Shown one piece after another: positions 35,100 to 45,812 of a stretch of DNA of 64,000 nt. The notes beneath the pieces were generated by a model. The model was given only the letters and a program-made list of their open reading frames with translations, was not told where the DNA came from and did not search any database. How positions within the stretch are numbered: the stretch's first letter is position 1; each line of letters starts with the position of its first letter. Position numbers and translations under genes: made by a program. Source of the DNA: Pholiota molesta (taxonomy: Eukaryota; Basidiomycota; Agaricomycetes; Agaricales; Strophariaceae); contig JACGCK010000009.1 in the NCBI GenBank assembly GCA_014925825.1, forward strand, positions 248,001 through 312,000. Reading direction: 5' to 3'.

Positions 35100-35996
35100 T
35101 TAAGAGATAACGCGTGAGATAGTCGCCATTGTCGCGTTTGTGATGCTGCTACTTGTAGAGGAAGAACCTGGTGTCTTCGTTTGATTTACTAACCAGTGCC
35201 GGAATGCGAAGTAGGAAAAACAGGCGATGATGACAGCCAGAGTCGCTATCAGCCTGGTGCCCACCAAGGATGTTTCTTGTTCAACCTGAGAAGGGTCATC
35301 AGACACAGATGAGTGGGGCATAGAAGGGTGCGGCGTACCACTGAGGTGAATGGTGAAAGGATGGGTATGGTGAAATGCGAAGCCCCGATGGCAGACCACC
35401 ACCGTTCTTGTTGCTTCGACTGCATCAGCAGTGAATGCCGCGTGTAGTGCGTTGTGAGGTAGATGATAAGCAGGACGAGGAGCACGATGAGGGCGAGGAG
35501 GAAAATCTACATATCCCCTGGTCAAGGTTCTTTTCGCAGAAGTAGAGGGTGATTGGACGAACCAGGAGTCTTTCTAAGTATGCGTGCTTTTCTTTGTACT
35601 CCTTCGCAAGAGCGCTGAGCTCACGCTGAAACGTTCAATTTCAATTAGCTCGATCGATTTTCGAGGTGCAGGAGAGGGGTGGAACGTACTGACTTCGCGC
35701 TGCATATCATGAGCCGCCCCCATCGTCTGCACCTCCTTCTTATGCGCGTGCTGGGCTTCCAGCAGGGCCTCCGCCCGCAGCGCGCGCGTGGCCCAGTATT
35801 GCTCTGTGGCCGTCAGCGGCCGGGGCTGGGGTGGTTGCTGGACCGGGCCTGTGGCGGTATGTGCAGTGCGAAAGTGGGTGGTGGCTATCGCCATGGTTCT
35901 CGAGCTGGACTGGGGGGACATTGGGGGTGTGCTCGGGTCATCTGAGTCGTCTTGAAGAGATTGATTCCAATGGGGTTTCTTTAGCACATTTGGCAT
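35100..35996 (-). CDS. Predicted coiled-coil protein with two membrane segments, unrecognised
   Basis: Four exons fit in frame: 35996-35694, 35625-35563, 35506-35342 and 35285-35100, giving 238 residues. Residues 1-55 are Ser/Pro-rich. Residues 60-125 are helical and charged (TEQYWATRALRAEALLEAQH, then ELSALAKEYKEKHAYLERLL), probably a coiled coil. The first membrane segment is IFLLALIVLLVLLIIYLTT (about 123-141) and the second LIATLAVIIACFSYFAFRHW (about 190-209). The tail is Ser/Thr-rich. Intron 2 would need a weak GTTCGT donor; without it the frame gives no membrane segment, which is why I prefer the spliced model. Family and function were not recognised. The 3' end lies 280 bp from the convergent GH47 gene. 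Confidence 0.6.
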
Positions 35997-36124
35997 TGGG
36001 ATGGGAGCATGAATTGTTGTAATGGTGTTGGCATATTATTCAGGTATTATTGTTCGTGTGCAAATGCAAACAGAGTGGGAATGGCAAGATCTTTATTTGG
36101 CATAATTGCGCATGATCTCACATC

Positions 36125-36209
36125 TCCCTCTTAGCTCAGTGGTAGAGCGCGTCACTAGTACACAATCGAGTGTATGACGAGGTCAGTCGTTCAAGTCGGC
36201 TAGCGGGAA
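36125..36209 (+). tRNA. tRNA-Thr (anticodon AGT) with a 13-nt intron
   Basis: The cloverleaf can be drawn by hand: acceptor TCCCTCT/AGCGGGA with one T-C mismatch; D arm GCTC-AGTGGTA-GAGC (36134-36148); anticodon stem CGTCA/TGACG with loop C-T-AGT-A; variable AGGTC; T arm AGTCG-TTCAAGT-CGGCT; discriminator A. The intron CACAATCGAGTGT (36161-36173) starts one base after the anticodon, the usual eukaryotic nuclear position. A run of T residues at about 36226-36236 can serve as RNA polymerase III terminator. The acceptor mismatch may mean slight decay. Confidence 0.85.
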
Positions 36210-36497
36210 ATGCGTTAAAGCAATAATTTTCTTTTTGTTTTCGACTTTCATACCCTTTCACGTTCTATCTTTGGGCCTCTTCCGGGTCTTCCTACTTATT
36301 TGTACCATGAAGATAACAAACTTGTATGTATATGTGAGCAGCGGTGCTGCTTATGCGTTCTGATATTCACGATGGTCTCCTAAGCTCTAAATATGAGTTG
36401 AAGGCTGCTTGGAAGTCGCGGATTCCCGCACTGCGCGCGGTCGACTCCGTCCGGCATAGTCCGGCTCGTTTGCACGGCATAGTGCACCGGCAATAGA

Positions 36498-38480
36498 ATG
36501 TTGTCCAACATGCTTTCAACCACTACGACATGCGACTTTGTCGCCATACCACCAGAGCTGCAGATTCGGATCCTTCGGAACCTCGATGCGGTATCTCTCA
36601 CTCGCTGTGCGATGGTAATGCCCTCTTAAAAGTGAACAATCTACGACGAAAGCACTGAATGGATGGACTTACAGACTTGCATATATCTGAACGACCTAGT
36701 CAGGAACGCGTCCCAGCTAATGTATATCCTTCAGTTGCACTGGGACGGCCTCACATCCTGTGGAACGGCCCTCCCTACCGCCGACGCCATCGCGCGCCTT
36801 CTGCAGCGCCGTCGCGCGTGGCTGTCGCTCGCATGGACGGAGCGCGTCACTGCCACCATACCCTTTGGCAGTCTTGTGGACGCCTGGGACGTTGTCGGCG
36901 GGGCATTGGCTTACGTGGACGAGGACATGCTTGAAATTATACAGTTGCCTACCGCGGGGAACGACAAGGGGCGTACGATTCGACGCGCTTTGAGGTCTAC
37001 TCCGTGCATTACAATGGACCCGACGCAGGATCTCCTGGTGTTTGTAAAGAATGACCCAAAGTGAGTGGCAGCGTTCGTCTTGGTCCGGTTCCACACCAAC
37101 ATTCAGCTGACTTTACTGCCCACCATCTTCAATATTGAATAGCAGATCTTCTGTCGCTCAAATTCACGTTCACACCATATCTAGCGGCGCACCGCATCCG
37201 TTGGCATTGCAGAGCTCATTGGAATTCAATGGCAAGAGCTTTTTTGGGCGTCTTGTTGATGATAGTATGGATCCTGTTCTACAAATTGCACATAACCTAT
37301 TGGCATTTTCTTTTGCGGCGAGTAACACGCGAATATTGATATGGGATTGGACTACATCAGAACTCTTGCTGGTGCGCACTATTTTCCCGCCAATCACTAC
37401 CCATTTTATAAATCAAAAACGATATAGGACTCTGCGATATCTTTTGACCGTTCATTTACGACATACATGGGCGGATGTGCAATGAGTTTCCTCGATTCCA
37501 ATCACTTTTTATTCGCCTGCGCAGACGACTCGGGTTCGCTTCGGCTGTACAAGCTCGACCGCTCTGTCTCTGTCAACGACTGTCCCGCCATCCACCTCGC
37601 CACCCTCCACCTCCCGCCGCTATGCGCCGAAAGCGACATCCGCAATATATCCATCCTCACCGGCGCGCTCCAAGCACATCCGCATGCACACGCGCCGTTC
37701 ACGGCTGACGACGAGGACCGTCTGCACGTCCTACAGATCCAGTATTTTTGTGGCGACCAGCCCAATTGGTCGGACGAGGGCCAGCTCGCACTCCTGTTCA
37801 CGCACCAGCGCGTGCTCACGACGTACATCGCGCAGCACGCGCGCCGCGGAGGGCCCCCGCGCGACGTCCCCTGGGCGGAGTGGGGCCCGCGCTATACGCG
37901 GCTGATCTCCCCGGCGGAGGGGCTGGTCACCAACTACGATAGACGGTCAGTAATTCTATCTGTCCCCGCTGCGGCGTGATCCCGGGCCCTGCCTGATCAT
38001 GCAGCCCTCTACCCCTTATGCAGATACATTTACGGCCAGCGCGCAGCGTTCCCGTGGGGCGGGGCCGGGGACGCGGGCATCGACGTCTACGACTTCTCGC
38101 TCGCCGCCGTGCGTGCTGCGACGGGCTGCCTCCCGGCGCCGACCGCCGATTCCTGGGCGCTCGCGGAGCCCACGCTGGCGGGCCCCGCGCATGGGTGCCC
38201 GTTTTTCGCGGACGATTTCAGCACGCATCTGCCGTATGTGTGCATCACGCGGGATGTGGAGCTGGACTACGCTCGCGTCGTGATGTATGCGGACGGCCTG
38301 CTCTGTATGAAGGATGTGCAGGTGCGTTTTGTCGTGGTTTCCTTGGTATGCGCACGCCGTCGGGACTTGATTGCACGGCGCGGTTTGTCATGAAGTGGCA
38401 CTGATCTGGTACGGCATTACTGATGTTATGTTTTGCAGACTGACAATGGCTATGGTCTTACACACGTATACACTGTATAA
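36498..38480 (+). CDS. F-box protein with WD40-like C-terminal region (copy F2)
   Basis: The exons are 36498-36614, 36675-37060, 37143-37371, 37428-37945, 38024-38321 and 38439-38480 (529 residues). The start MLSNMLSTTTTCDF and the F-box (IPPELQIRILRNLDAVSLTR) match copy F1, as do the WD-like motifs RILIWDWTTSELLL and GSLRLYKLDRSVSV. Donors are GTAATG, GTGAGT, GTGCGC, GTCAGT and GTGCGT. All exon lengths equal those of F1, which strongly supports the model. Substitutions against F1 are few and mostly conservative. Both copies have lost the standard acceptor of intron 2 (TTTACTG) and must use the downstream AATAG or AGCAG. Confidence 0.88.
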
Positions 38481-38819
38481 CCAGATAGATGGACTTGGTT
38501 CAATCGAAAATAGCCCAACTTCAATTGAGTATGTGTCCCAATGACATCTTAGTAGACGCTGCAAAAGTATATTTGCGGCATATTCTTCCTTTTACCTTCA
38601 CTTCTCCTCAAATACCAAACATGTTACTCACTGCTTGCTGCACAGCAACTCGCCGAACATCGCGTGCTCCAGGGTAACTTTTTTATTGCACATTTTTCAT
38701 TGCATTATTAGATTCTACCATCACTTGTATAAGTGCTTAGTTGTCAGAGCTACAACTAGATATCAACTTTTCCACAATTTACGGATGTCATATAACGGGC
38801 GATCGTCATGCTCATGAGC

Positions 38820-39708
38820 TATGGCGGGCCAAATGGTCAAAAAATAAACACTACATACATACACTGCGCGCGGACACATATACCTAAAAAAATAAATTTC
38901 AAGCATTATATTGCCAAAGTAGCCTACTATACATAAAACACTGAAAAACACCCTCCTGCACGCGGAAACACTGTCTGCGCGCGGAGACATTGCTTGCGCG
39001 CGAACATAGGAGCGGAGTTGGGACCGGGCCGCTATCCGTCACATCACAGTCACACGTTGCTCCCAAGGCCCTGCATGCCGAGGGGTCTAAGTCTAAGGCA
39101 TAAATTCTATATCAATCGAAAGCTACAGACCACCTCTACGCGATTATGTAGCTTATCAACGTCTCTGACTTATGGGGGAGGTACTATGAGGAGAGGGTGG
39201 CATACTGTTGGCATCCGGTGGCTGTACACCGGCAATAGTCCCTCGCGGAGGTGCGTGCGCGTTGTTTGGCTGTAATTGGCAATGCCGTTTAAATTGCCGG
39301 TGTACAGCCACTGGATGCCAGCAGTATGCCACCCTCTCCTCATAGTACCTCCCCCGTAAGTCAGAGACGTTGATAAACTACATAATCGCGTAGAGGTGGT
39401 CTGTAGCTTTCGATTGATATAGAATTTATGCCTTAGACTTAGACCCCTCGGCATGCAGGGCCTTGGGAGCAACGTGTGACTGTGATGTGACGGATAGCGG
39501 CCCGGTCCCAACTCCGCTCCTATGTTCGCGCGCAAGCAATGTCTCCGCGCGCAGACAGTGTTTCCACGCGCAGGAGGGTGTTTTTCAGTGTTTTATGTAT
39601 AGTAGGCTACTTTGGCAATATAATGCTTGAAATTTATTTTTTTAGGTATATGTGTCCGCGCGCAGTGTATGTATGTAGTGTTTATTTTTGACCACTTGGC
39701 CCGCCATA
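38820..39708. mobile_element. Small foldback element D, 889 bp, in the right duplication arm
   Basis: The direct repeats CATGAGC (38813-38819 and 39709-39715) flank an insertion that is absent from the left arm, where GCTCATGAGCTACACGG is uninterrupted at about 26950-26970. The two halves are almost perfect inverted repeats of about 415 bp starting TATGGCGGGCCAA, centred at 39264, with a loop of about 55 bp. The arms contain CGCGCG-rich motifs (GTCTGCGCGCGGAGAC and relatives). It has no coding capacity. Its ends and arms are unlike elements A-C, so it is a separate family. Confidence 0.92.
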
Positions 39709-39780
39709 CATGAGCCACACGGTGAACAGGGAAGTGATCGTTGTAGCCTGGATCATTCTTACCGCGAGTACCATCGTGAG

Positions 39781-40760
39781 CTACGACTCCTTGGAGATTG
39801 TATCCCTCTGCAAAAATTGATCAACAAAAACATAATGCACCTTAATATCTGCGCGAGACGTACTGTGTCCCCCATTTGGTGCCTGTGGATTCCTTTGGTA
39901 GATAGCACGAGCAGGTCCTGGGGGGTCTCCAGGATGATGGTAGCCGCCTCCGCCTCTTTGGATTGGATATTCCAATCCATTGCCATTCATGTTGGGGAGC
40001 GGCCTGTGGCGGTTGGTGGGACTGCCTTGTACGTCGTTTCTGAAGTCGACGGGCTAAAAGGATGCATAAATGAGTTTTGAATACTCAATTGAATACGAGC
40101 CCCCGGCACGTACGTATTTTCCGCCTTTGCCGTCATGGCGCGCGAGGTGGAAAGCGCCCTGGCAGACATCACTGCCGTAGAGCACGCCTAGGAATGCCAA
40201 TGGATGATAAGTGAAACGATAAAGAAGCTGATGGAGAAAAAAACAAACCATGCTGCGGAACGTGGTATTCGTCTCTGCGACCTGGCATATTATTTCCGGG
40301 CTTCAAGGTTTCCTTATGGATGGCGGCCGCGGCGCCGAATTTACTATGACCATCCGCCCTCCTTTGCTGCATGCGCGTGTTGAGCGCAGCCTGCGTCTGT
40401 ACAGCCTTCGGGTGTGCCAAGTGCTCGCCTTCAGCGAAGTTTGGCTGAGGTGTCTTCGGCTGCTTGGGCAGGCGATGGCCCAAGTCGCGGCCTTCCTTGC
40501 GAAAGCCGGCGCCAGTTTTGTTGTACTTCGGTTTGCGGGGCTTTCCGTAGCGATGATCACTGTATCGCCAATTAGTACCATCGAAGAAGCAAAGAAGAAA
40601 TAGGGTGCGTAATTAACTTACGCTGGTAGCATAGCAGCTTCGCCTTGCAGCTGGGTCTTTTTGGCAGCTTTGATAGCCTGGTTATGAGCAATGTCGGCGA
40701 TAACTCTTTCTTTGCGATCTTTGGAAGCTTGTTCATCGAGTTTTCGCTTAGCTTTTAATC
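39781..40760 (-). CDS. Multi-exon basic protein, 5' end unresolved, unrecognised
   Basis: Four in-frame exons are visible: 40760-40622, 40559-40249, 40187-40114 and 40053-39781, with GTAAGT, GTTTGT and GTACGT donors and a TAG stop. The protein starts in a Lys/Gln-rich helix (LKAKRKLDEQASKDRKERVI). It continues with YGKPRKPKYNKTGAGFRKEG and RDLGHRLPKQPKTPQPNFAEG, a Cys/His stretch (LYGSDVCQGAFHLARHDG) and a Gly/Pro/Asn-rich tail (YPIQRGGGGYHHPGDPPGP). No domain was recognised. An acceptor (CTAACTGCAG) precedes the first listed exon, so the true start lies further right, beyond 40766, and was not found. The 3' end touches the copia LTR remnant. Confidence 0.5.
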
Positions 40761-40767
40761 CTGCAGT

Positions 40768-41630
40768 TAGCCTTTGGACTGAACCAATCTATAAATCTGA
40801 ATTTTGGGCGCACATTTAGAAGTAAAAAAATTGAACATTGTTTCTTCACTGTGGACGCAGTCCAGTTTGTCTGGGAAGCTTGAAAGAAGGTAATCTCACG
40901 CAAGTGATACGAAGTCTGATATTTATTCATTCTATGCTCTCCGACCCCGAGGCTTGGGGGCACTCCTGGGCACTCAATCTCCCCATCCATTTCAAATGTC
41001 TGTCTGATTCCGTCTGATTCGTGCAACCATCATCATGATGAATCGTAATGACAGCTTCCAAGGACTTTTCATCAAGTTTGTGCCGTTTAACCTTTGACCT
41101 GGACAAGCTTGAGAGAGTCACAGTACGATGGGTCCAACTTGTTTCAACTCAGTCAAGGGTTTAAGCCCTCGTTTAGTTATATTAACAATCCCAGTGATGA
41201 TATCTCTATTATCAGTGTCACTGATCACTTCTAAAGACTAGTATGATCTAGTATAAATATGAGTGTCAAACATTAGGCTCTATTAGGCTTCTGTAAGTAT
41301 GAACCATATGGATATGTAAGCGAGTTATACCCATCGACTGATACCTCTGTATGCAAGTACACAATGTCGTCCTCGAGGCGACCTCGAGGCTCAGGCCTGA
41401 GGCCCTGATCAAGTTGTGATCTAGAGTTTTAATGATTTGGGGAGCCATTGCCAGACATGTTGAGTGTTTTATGTATCATGTTGGTATCATGCGCCCAAAT
41501 GATGTGCGTCGTACACGCAAAAAGGAAGTACTCATGGTTTGGGTAGTATTGAAGCAGACTCAAGCGTATTGCAAGCGTACTTATCTTATCTACTTGGGAA
41601 GAGGTTGTTTGCTTGTGTTAGCCTGGGTGC
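40768..41630. other. Intergenic, nothing convincing
   Basis: This stretch contains only short frames. It may hide the missing first exon of the gene at 39781-40760. A small perfect palindrome (CTCGAGGCGACCTCGAGG) sits at about 41373. Confidence 0.35.
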
Positions 41631-41639
41631 CAATCACTA

Positions 41640-41960
41640 GGTTGTCCGAGACGCTCGCATCATTGGACGGGGTGCGTCGCTGCCACGATACCTTTTACTT
41701 ATAGCAGTTGTGCGGAAGCCTGGGGCGTCATCTGCGGAGTAGTCGCTTACGACTCCTCGCATGACGATGACGCGCGGGTTTTTCTGCCCGTTTGACGGAG
41801 TAGCACTGGCGAACCACTGGTTTGTTCCAGGGTCACTGATGTAGACTGACAATGGCTGTGGCACTCTCACACATGTATTTATACACTATCTGACCAGATA
41901 GATGGACTTGATTCAATCGAGAATAGCCCCACTTCGAGTCTGTGCCCCAATGGCATGTTA
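41640..41960 (+). pseudogene. Degenerate F-box family fragment (F3)
   Basis: Positions 41655-41760 align with the exon-2 region of the cluster genes (TCGCTCGCATGGACGGAGCG.. appears as TCGCATCATTGGACGGGGTG) with stops and indels. Positions 41840-41885 keep the last exon (ACTGACAATGG.., CACACATGTAT). Exons 3-5 are missing. The 3' flank matches that of other cluster copies (GATAGATGGACTTG..CAATCGA). Confidence 0.7.
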
Positions 41961-42299
41961 GTAGAAAGATCGGTGGCGACGGATGCAGAGTGGAAGGTGC
42001 AATGTGCAACAGCCTCACAGATCAAAATTGGGTGTGCCAAAAAACCCAGGTTAGTAAACGGCATCCGACTTCCGTTGACTATGATGCAAGTAAGATGTTG
42101 AAATTGCTGGGAACGAGTGGTGTGGTAATGTAGGTATCGACTACGGCACGTATAAGTACAAGTGGTGGTACAATCTAATGATGATCCAGTACAAAACGTC
42201 CAATAAAAATATCATGCTTGAGTATGAGGAGGGGTGGACGTAGCTATTCGAACGAACCGAAGCAAGCAGGGACGAGTCACCATCGTCGACATATGTATA

Positions 42300-43001
42300 T
42301 GAGCCCACGGAGAACTCAAACCAGGCGCGGCGGGTCCCGGCGCTGCGCCGCCACCTGCTCCTCGAGGAGTTTTTGCTGCTTCTCGCGCTCCGCGCGATGT
42401 TCGGCGAGTTTCTGTGCAGCAAGATGAGTAGTGAGTAAAATGTGCGGCATGTTCGGTATCTGATCCGAACGGAAAGAAAAAGGAAGAGTGGGTATGACAG
42501 AAGAAAATGGGACGTACAGCTTTCAGAGCTTCGGCGGTGGTGAGCACGGATTCGAGGGTGGCTTCCGTCAGCTCAACCATCTATACACAGAAAGGAAACG
42601 CTCATGGTTACAGGAAAACATAAGACAAAAGACAATGATGGCAAACGCACGGTATCCACAGCCTGGCGCGACACCTTCGCCATGTGCGCCTTCTCCGCCG
42701 TGATCCGCTGAGCGCTCGTCCTGCTGCTTCTCCCAGCCCTCGTACGCCTTGAGCGGGCTGAACGGCGGCGGCGGTGGCGCGATCCCCTCGGCTCCATCAG
42801 CGGGCGGTGGCGCACTGCCCATGGAATACGGGTGCGGGAGGGGGTACTTGGGCGGCGGCCGAGGGTGCACCGGCGCTGGCGGGGGGCGCACCGGCATTCA
42901 AGTTCGCGCCCATGCCCTCGACGCCCGCGGCCCACGCGCCGGCACGAGCCCCACCCATGGCGTCCGTGGCCGTGGTACTGCGCCATCGCCTGCGACTTCA
43001 T
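42300..43001 (-). pseudogene. Decayed copy of the small Pro-rich membrane-protein gene (H-a)
   Basis: This is homologous to 52790-53567. It keeps MKSQAMAQYHGHGRHGWGSC, PYSMGSAPPPADG, PPPPPFSPLKAYEGWEKQQD, the ATG-led exon (MVELTEATLESVLTTAEALK, 42580-42518) and the Lys/Glu-rich last exon. The N-terminal membrane segment is gone because the copy is cut at 43001, where F-box 3' sequence begins. A 7-bp insertion (CGCTCAG) after DER at about 42710 shifts the frame. Confidence 0.8.
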
Positions 43002-43350
43002 GTGTACGCTATTTAACCAGATGAAATCAAATCGATGGATTTGTTTTCGATCTAGAATAAAGAATACCCTAATACTTCGAGTACTTCAACTTGTACTTGT
43101 GCAGATTGTGAGAATGATCTAATATTCTTGCTTTTGTTGTTGCACAGTCACTAAATTAGGTAGAACATTGCAGGAGTAGATTTTCGGCGAGCATAAGGAT
43201 ACAAATTGTGGAAGGGGCAATGTAAAATAATAATAATCTCGCAGAATAAATTTGGGCAAGTCAGCAAATCAACATAAGTTGCATCCGAATTTTCTTGACG
43301 CCTGCCCTTTCAACATCAACGTCAACTCCGACCAAGGGCTGAATGGACGT
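43002..43350 (+). pseudogene. F-box family 3'-end remnant and flank
   Basis: GTGTACGCTATTTAACCAGATGAAATC at 43002 equals the last codons and 3' flank of copy F5 (52100-52150), including TCGATGGATTTGTTTTCGATC. It is fused directly to the truncated H-a gene, marking a deletion junction. The rest to 43350 is non-coding. Confidence 0.7.
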
Positions 43351-43528
43351 TGGAGGGGTCCCGAGAACCGTCTCTGACTAGGGGCGAGCTGGCTCGGGCT
43401 GGGCTGGGAAGCGTCTGGTAAAATGCGTGGATATGGATGGTATATGCTATGAACATGCGAGTCTGTGTCTAAGGTGGTTGGAGCTCCGCTCGGGCCGGTT
43501 CCGCCGGCACTGCCACAGCACCGCCACA
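43351..43528 (-). repeat. LTR (left, 3') of a mini retrotransposon
   Basis: This 178-bp repeat is about 98-99% identical to 44970-45146, running TGGAGGGGTCCC..ACCGCCACA on the plus strand, so it has TG..CA ends. It is flanked on the outside by ACGT (43347-43350), which recurs at 45147-45150. A purine-rich stretch (GAAGGGGACCA on the minus strand) abuts its inner edge. Confidence 0.85.
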
Positions 43529-43642
43529 TGTGGTCCCCTTCAAGAAGTGTTCGCCCTCGAACACACTGAAAAAAAAAACCTGTCTACGGTGAAAGAATGT
43601 ACACAAAAGTAGAACATGGCAATTAAAATATGAGCATAAAGG

Positions 43643-44676
43643 TCAAGAATGAAAGAAGGAAGGAGTGAGGAAGCTCAAAAGAAGCTTAGAAAAGAAGAAA
43701 ACAAAATAAAGTAAAAAACATTGGAAAAACAGAAGTGACTTATCCTCCAAGTCGAGCATGGCGAGCTGCTTTCTGGGATATATGGTGTATTGCATTGATT
43801 TGATGAACGACAGAAGTGGATGGTACATGAAGGGGCAGCCTTGGTGGAGGATGCTTGCGATGAGGTCGCATTTGGTGTTGCCTATAAGGAGGATCCTTGT
43901 GATGAGGCCTAATTTGAGGTCGGGCATGATGTCTAGTAGGTGGCGGAAGGGAGGAGTAGATTTTTGGATAGATGTAGGCCGTCGAGAGTTTTTCATATAT
44001 GCACGAACATCATAACGTAGTGGTTTCAATTGTTTGATATATGGTGGTTGAGGGCATGAATATTGTTGAGATTGTTTATGCCAAGCTTCAGCCATATGAT
44101 AAATAGCCAGGAGTGAGAAAGCCTCATCTTTGCGAGCTTCAAAAACTTCATGATCATGAGCTATTGCCAATTCCCATTCTTTGTCATCAAGGATGTGATC
44201 ATGTGTTGGCGGGGGTTCTTCCATTTGTTGCAGTAGATTTTCCAGCAAATTCCACTCTATGCGGTGTCGAGAGAGGCCTTGAAGACCATCCTGCTCTGGC
44301 TCGTATTGTAGCTCCTGGGCTTGGGGGGTTTCATCAACATCAGACATTTCTATCGGCTCCCAGTGGGCTTGAGGAATTTCATCGACATCAGACATTTCTA
44401 TCGGTTCAGGACTGGGATTGGACTGGGATCATCCAACAGGGATTCAGAGTCTTGACGTAGTTGCTCCATGGTATCATAGATGTAGGGATTGTAGAAGAGG
44501 GGTGTCTCCAAGTCAGGTTCATAGCCCATATCAGAGTCAAGACCAAGAGAATAAGTGTCAAGTGATGGGTTGTCATAGATTTGTGGATCATAGTAAATTG
44601 GGCCCTCTTGTTCGTTCTCGAACTCCGGCACATAGTGATATGGTGAGACATCATATTCCTCATAGTAGTAGGACAT
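43643..44676 (-). pseudogene. Gag-like gene of the mini LTR retrotransposon, frameshifted
   Basis: The minus strand starts MSYYYEEYDVSPYHYVPEFE, an acidic Tyr/Pro-rich N-terminus of about 90 residues. The frame then shifts at about 44400-44430, inside a duplicated EPIEMSDVDE repeat, and continues as about 250 residues. That second part has a helical section (WNLLENLLQQMEEPPP, AIYHMAEAWHKQ) and ends in a hydrophobic stretch (LLFFQCFLLYFVFFFSKLLL). No protease, reverse transcriptase or integrase is present. Lying between two LTRs with a primer site, it most likely served as the structural protein of a non-autonomous element. I did not recognise a named gag family, and the frameshift may be a mutation or an unrecognised intron. 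Confidence 0.55.
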
Positions 44677-44935
44677 GATTGAGCAGTGATGAGGTTGGCA
44701 ACGGTGTTTGTGTGAAGATGGGTAGTGGGGAAAGGTGGAGAAGCGGTCGACGCGTCCGAAGAAGGGAAATTCACGCTTTTGGAGCGGTGTCTGTGGTCTA
44801 CACAGTGTATCTCACCTCTGAAGGGTGGTGGCTGCGATCTACGCGGTATCTCGTGTCGGGAAATCGATTTCCGTGCGGTGTCTCGACGTCTGCTGGCAGT
44901 TGTCAGTGCTGTTGCTGTTTCTCAACGGGCAACGT

Positions 44936-44966
44936 GGAGTCGTGCGAATCGCACTCTCATCACCAA
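44936..44966 (-). other. Primer-binding site of the mini LTR retrotransposon
   Basis: Read on the minus strand, TGGTGATGAGAGTGCGATTC begins three bases inside the right LTR. Its complement ends ..CTCTCATCACCA and contains GTGCGAATCGCAC, which looks like the T arm plus acceptor end of a tRNA with CCA. This fixes the element orientation as minus. Confidence 0.7.
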
Positions 44967-44969
44967 GAT

Positions 44970-45146
44970 GGAGGGGTCCCGAGAACCGTCTCTGACTAGG
45001 GGCGAGCTGGCTCGGGCTGGGCTGGGAAGCGTCTGGTAAAATGCGTGGATATGGATGGTATATGCTACGAACATGCGAGTCTGTGTCTAAGGTGGTTGGA
45101 GCTCCGCTCGGGCCGGTTCCGCCGGCACTGCCACAGCACCGCCACA
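44970..45146 (-). repeat. LTR (right, 5') of the mini retrotransposon
   Basis: This is the 177-bp partner of 43351-43528. The whole element is 1796 bp, in the size range of TRIM or small gag-only LTR retrotransposons. The ACGT flanks suggest a 4-bp target duplication. Confidence 0.85.
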
Positions 45147-45159
45147 ACGTCAGCCTCAT

Positions 45160-45465
45160 AGATTTCTGCTTGACTTGCACACCCACCTCTACTACGCATG
45201 CAGGTACGTCGACGGTCTACGGCCAGCGCGCCGCATTCCCGGGCGGCGGGCCTGCGTTGGCGGGCGTCCGTGCGACGTGTCCCCTCCCCGCGCGCGCCGT
45301 CCGCCGACTCCAGAGCGCTCGCGCCGCCTACGGAAACGATTTTGGATAACGACTATCAGGTATTCTTCAGCACAGTTTTTGGAAATGGCAACGAGTTATC
45401 TGAGCTCATCACAGAATGACGATGGCCATAGCAATCTCACACACGTATACAGCGTCTAACCAGAT
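45160..45465 (+). pseudogene. F-box family 3' fragment (F4)
   Basis: TACGGCCAGCGCGCCGCATTC at about 45218 matches the start of exon 5 of the family (YGQRAAFPGGG). The middle of exon 5 is deleted or scrambled. Exon 6 survives at 45414-45461 as NDDGHSNLTHVYSV plus stop, with the usual 3' flank (CCAGATAAATCGACTTGATT). Confidence 0.75.
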
Positions 45466-45710
45466 AAATCGACTTGATTAGTATATTTATTTGTACTATG
45501 AGGTGTCAATCCGGATTCCGTCTTGTACGTGAGCAGCGGCGCTGCTCTTTCGTCCTGAAATTCATTATGGTCTCTTAAACTCTATATATGAGTTGAACAA
45601 GAGCTGAAGGGTGCTTGAAGGTAGTAAGTCCCCGCATTGCGCACTGGTGCACCCTGCAGTCTGCGCGGGAGTCGACGAGCCGGACTAAGCCGGATGGAGG
45701 AGGCATAAGC
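45466..45710 (+). promoter_or_regulatory. Upstream region of F-box copy F5, displaced by a transposon
   Basis: GAGCAGCGGCGCTGCTCTTTCGTCCTGA and CTATATATGAGTTGAA at 45530-45600 match the region 50-170 bp upstream of F2 (36330-36420). In F5 this block is now 4.4 kb from the ATG because foldback element E sits between GGCATAAGC (45702-45710) and its duplicate at 50157-50165. Confidence 0.75.
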
Positions 45711-45740
45711 GGATATCATTCATATGTAAACATCATATAA

Positions 45741-45812
45741 CACCCTGTACATTCGTGCCAAATACACCCTGTACATTCATGCCAAATACACCCTGTACAT
45801 GCAGCTCATGTG
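45741..45812 (+). repeat. Subterminal 24-bp tandem repeats of element E
   Basis: CACCCTGTACATTCRTGCCAAATA occurs about three times, with two looser copies to 45865. Inverted relatives (ATGTACAGGGTGAGCTTGGG, ATGTACCGGGCGAGTCTTGG) lie at 50068-50130 near the other end. Subterminal repeats in mirrored position are typical transposase-binding sites. Confidence 0.75.

Larger units (their letters stand above)
36293..39751. repeat. Right arm of the F-box inverted duplication
   Basis: This arm is the inverted copy of 26929-29494, interrupted by the 889-bp foldback element at 38820-39708. Its outer end includes a diverged piece of the copia LTR start (TGTAGCCTGGATC.., then GCGAGTACCATCG), so the duplication postdates insertion of that copia element. 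Confidence 0.85.
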
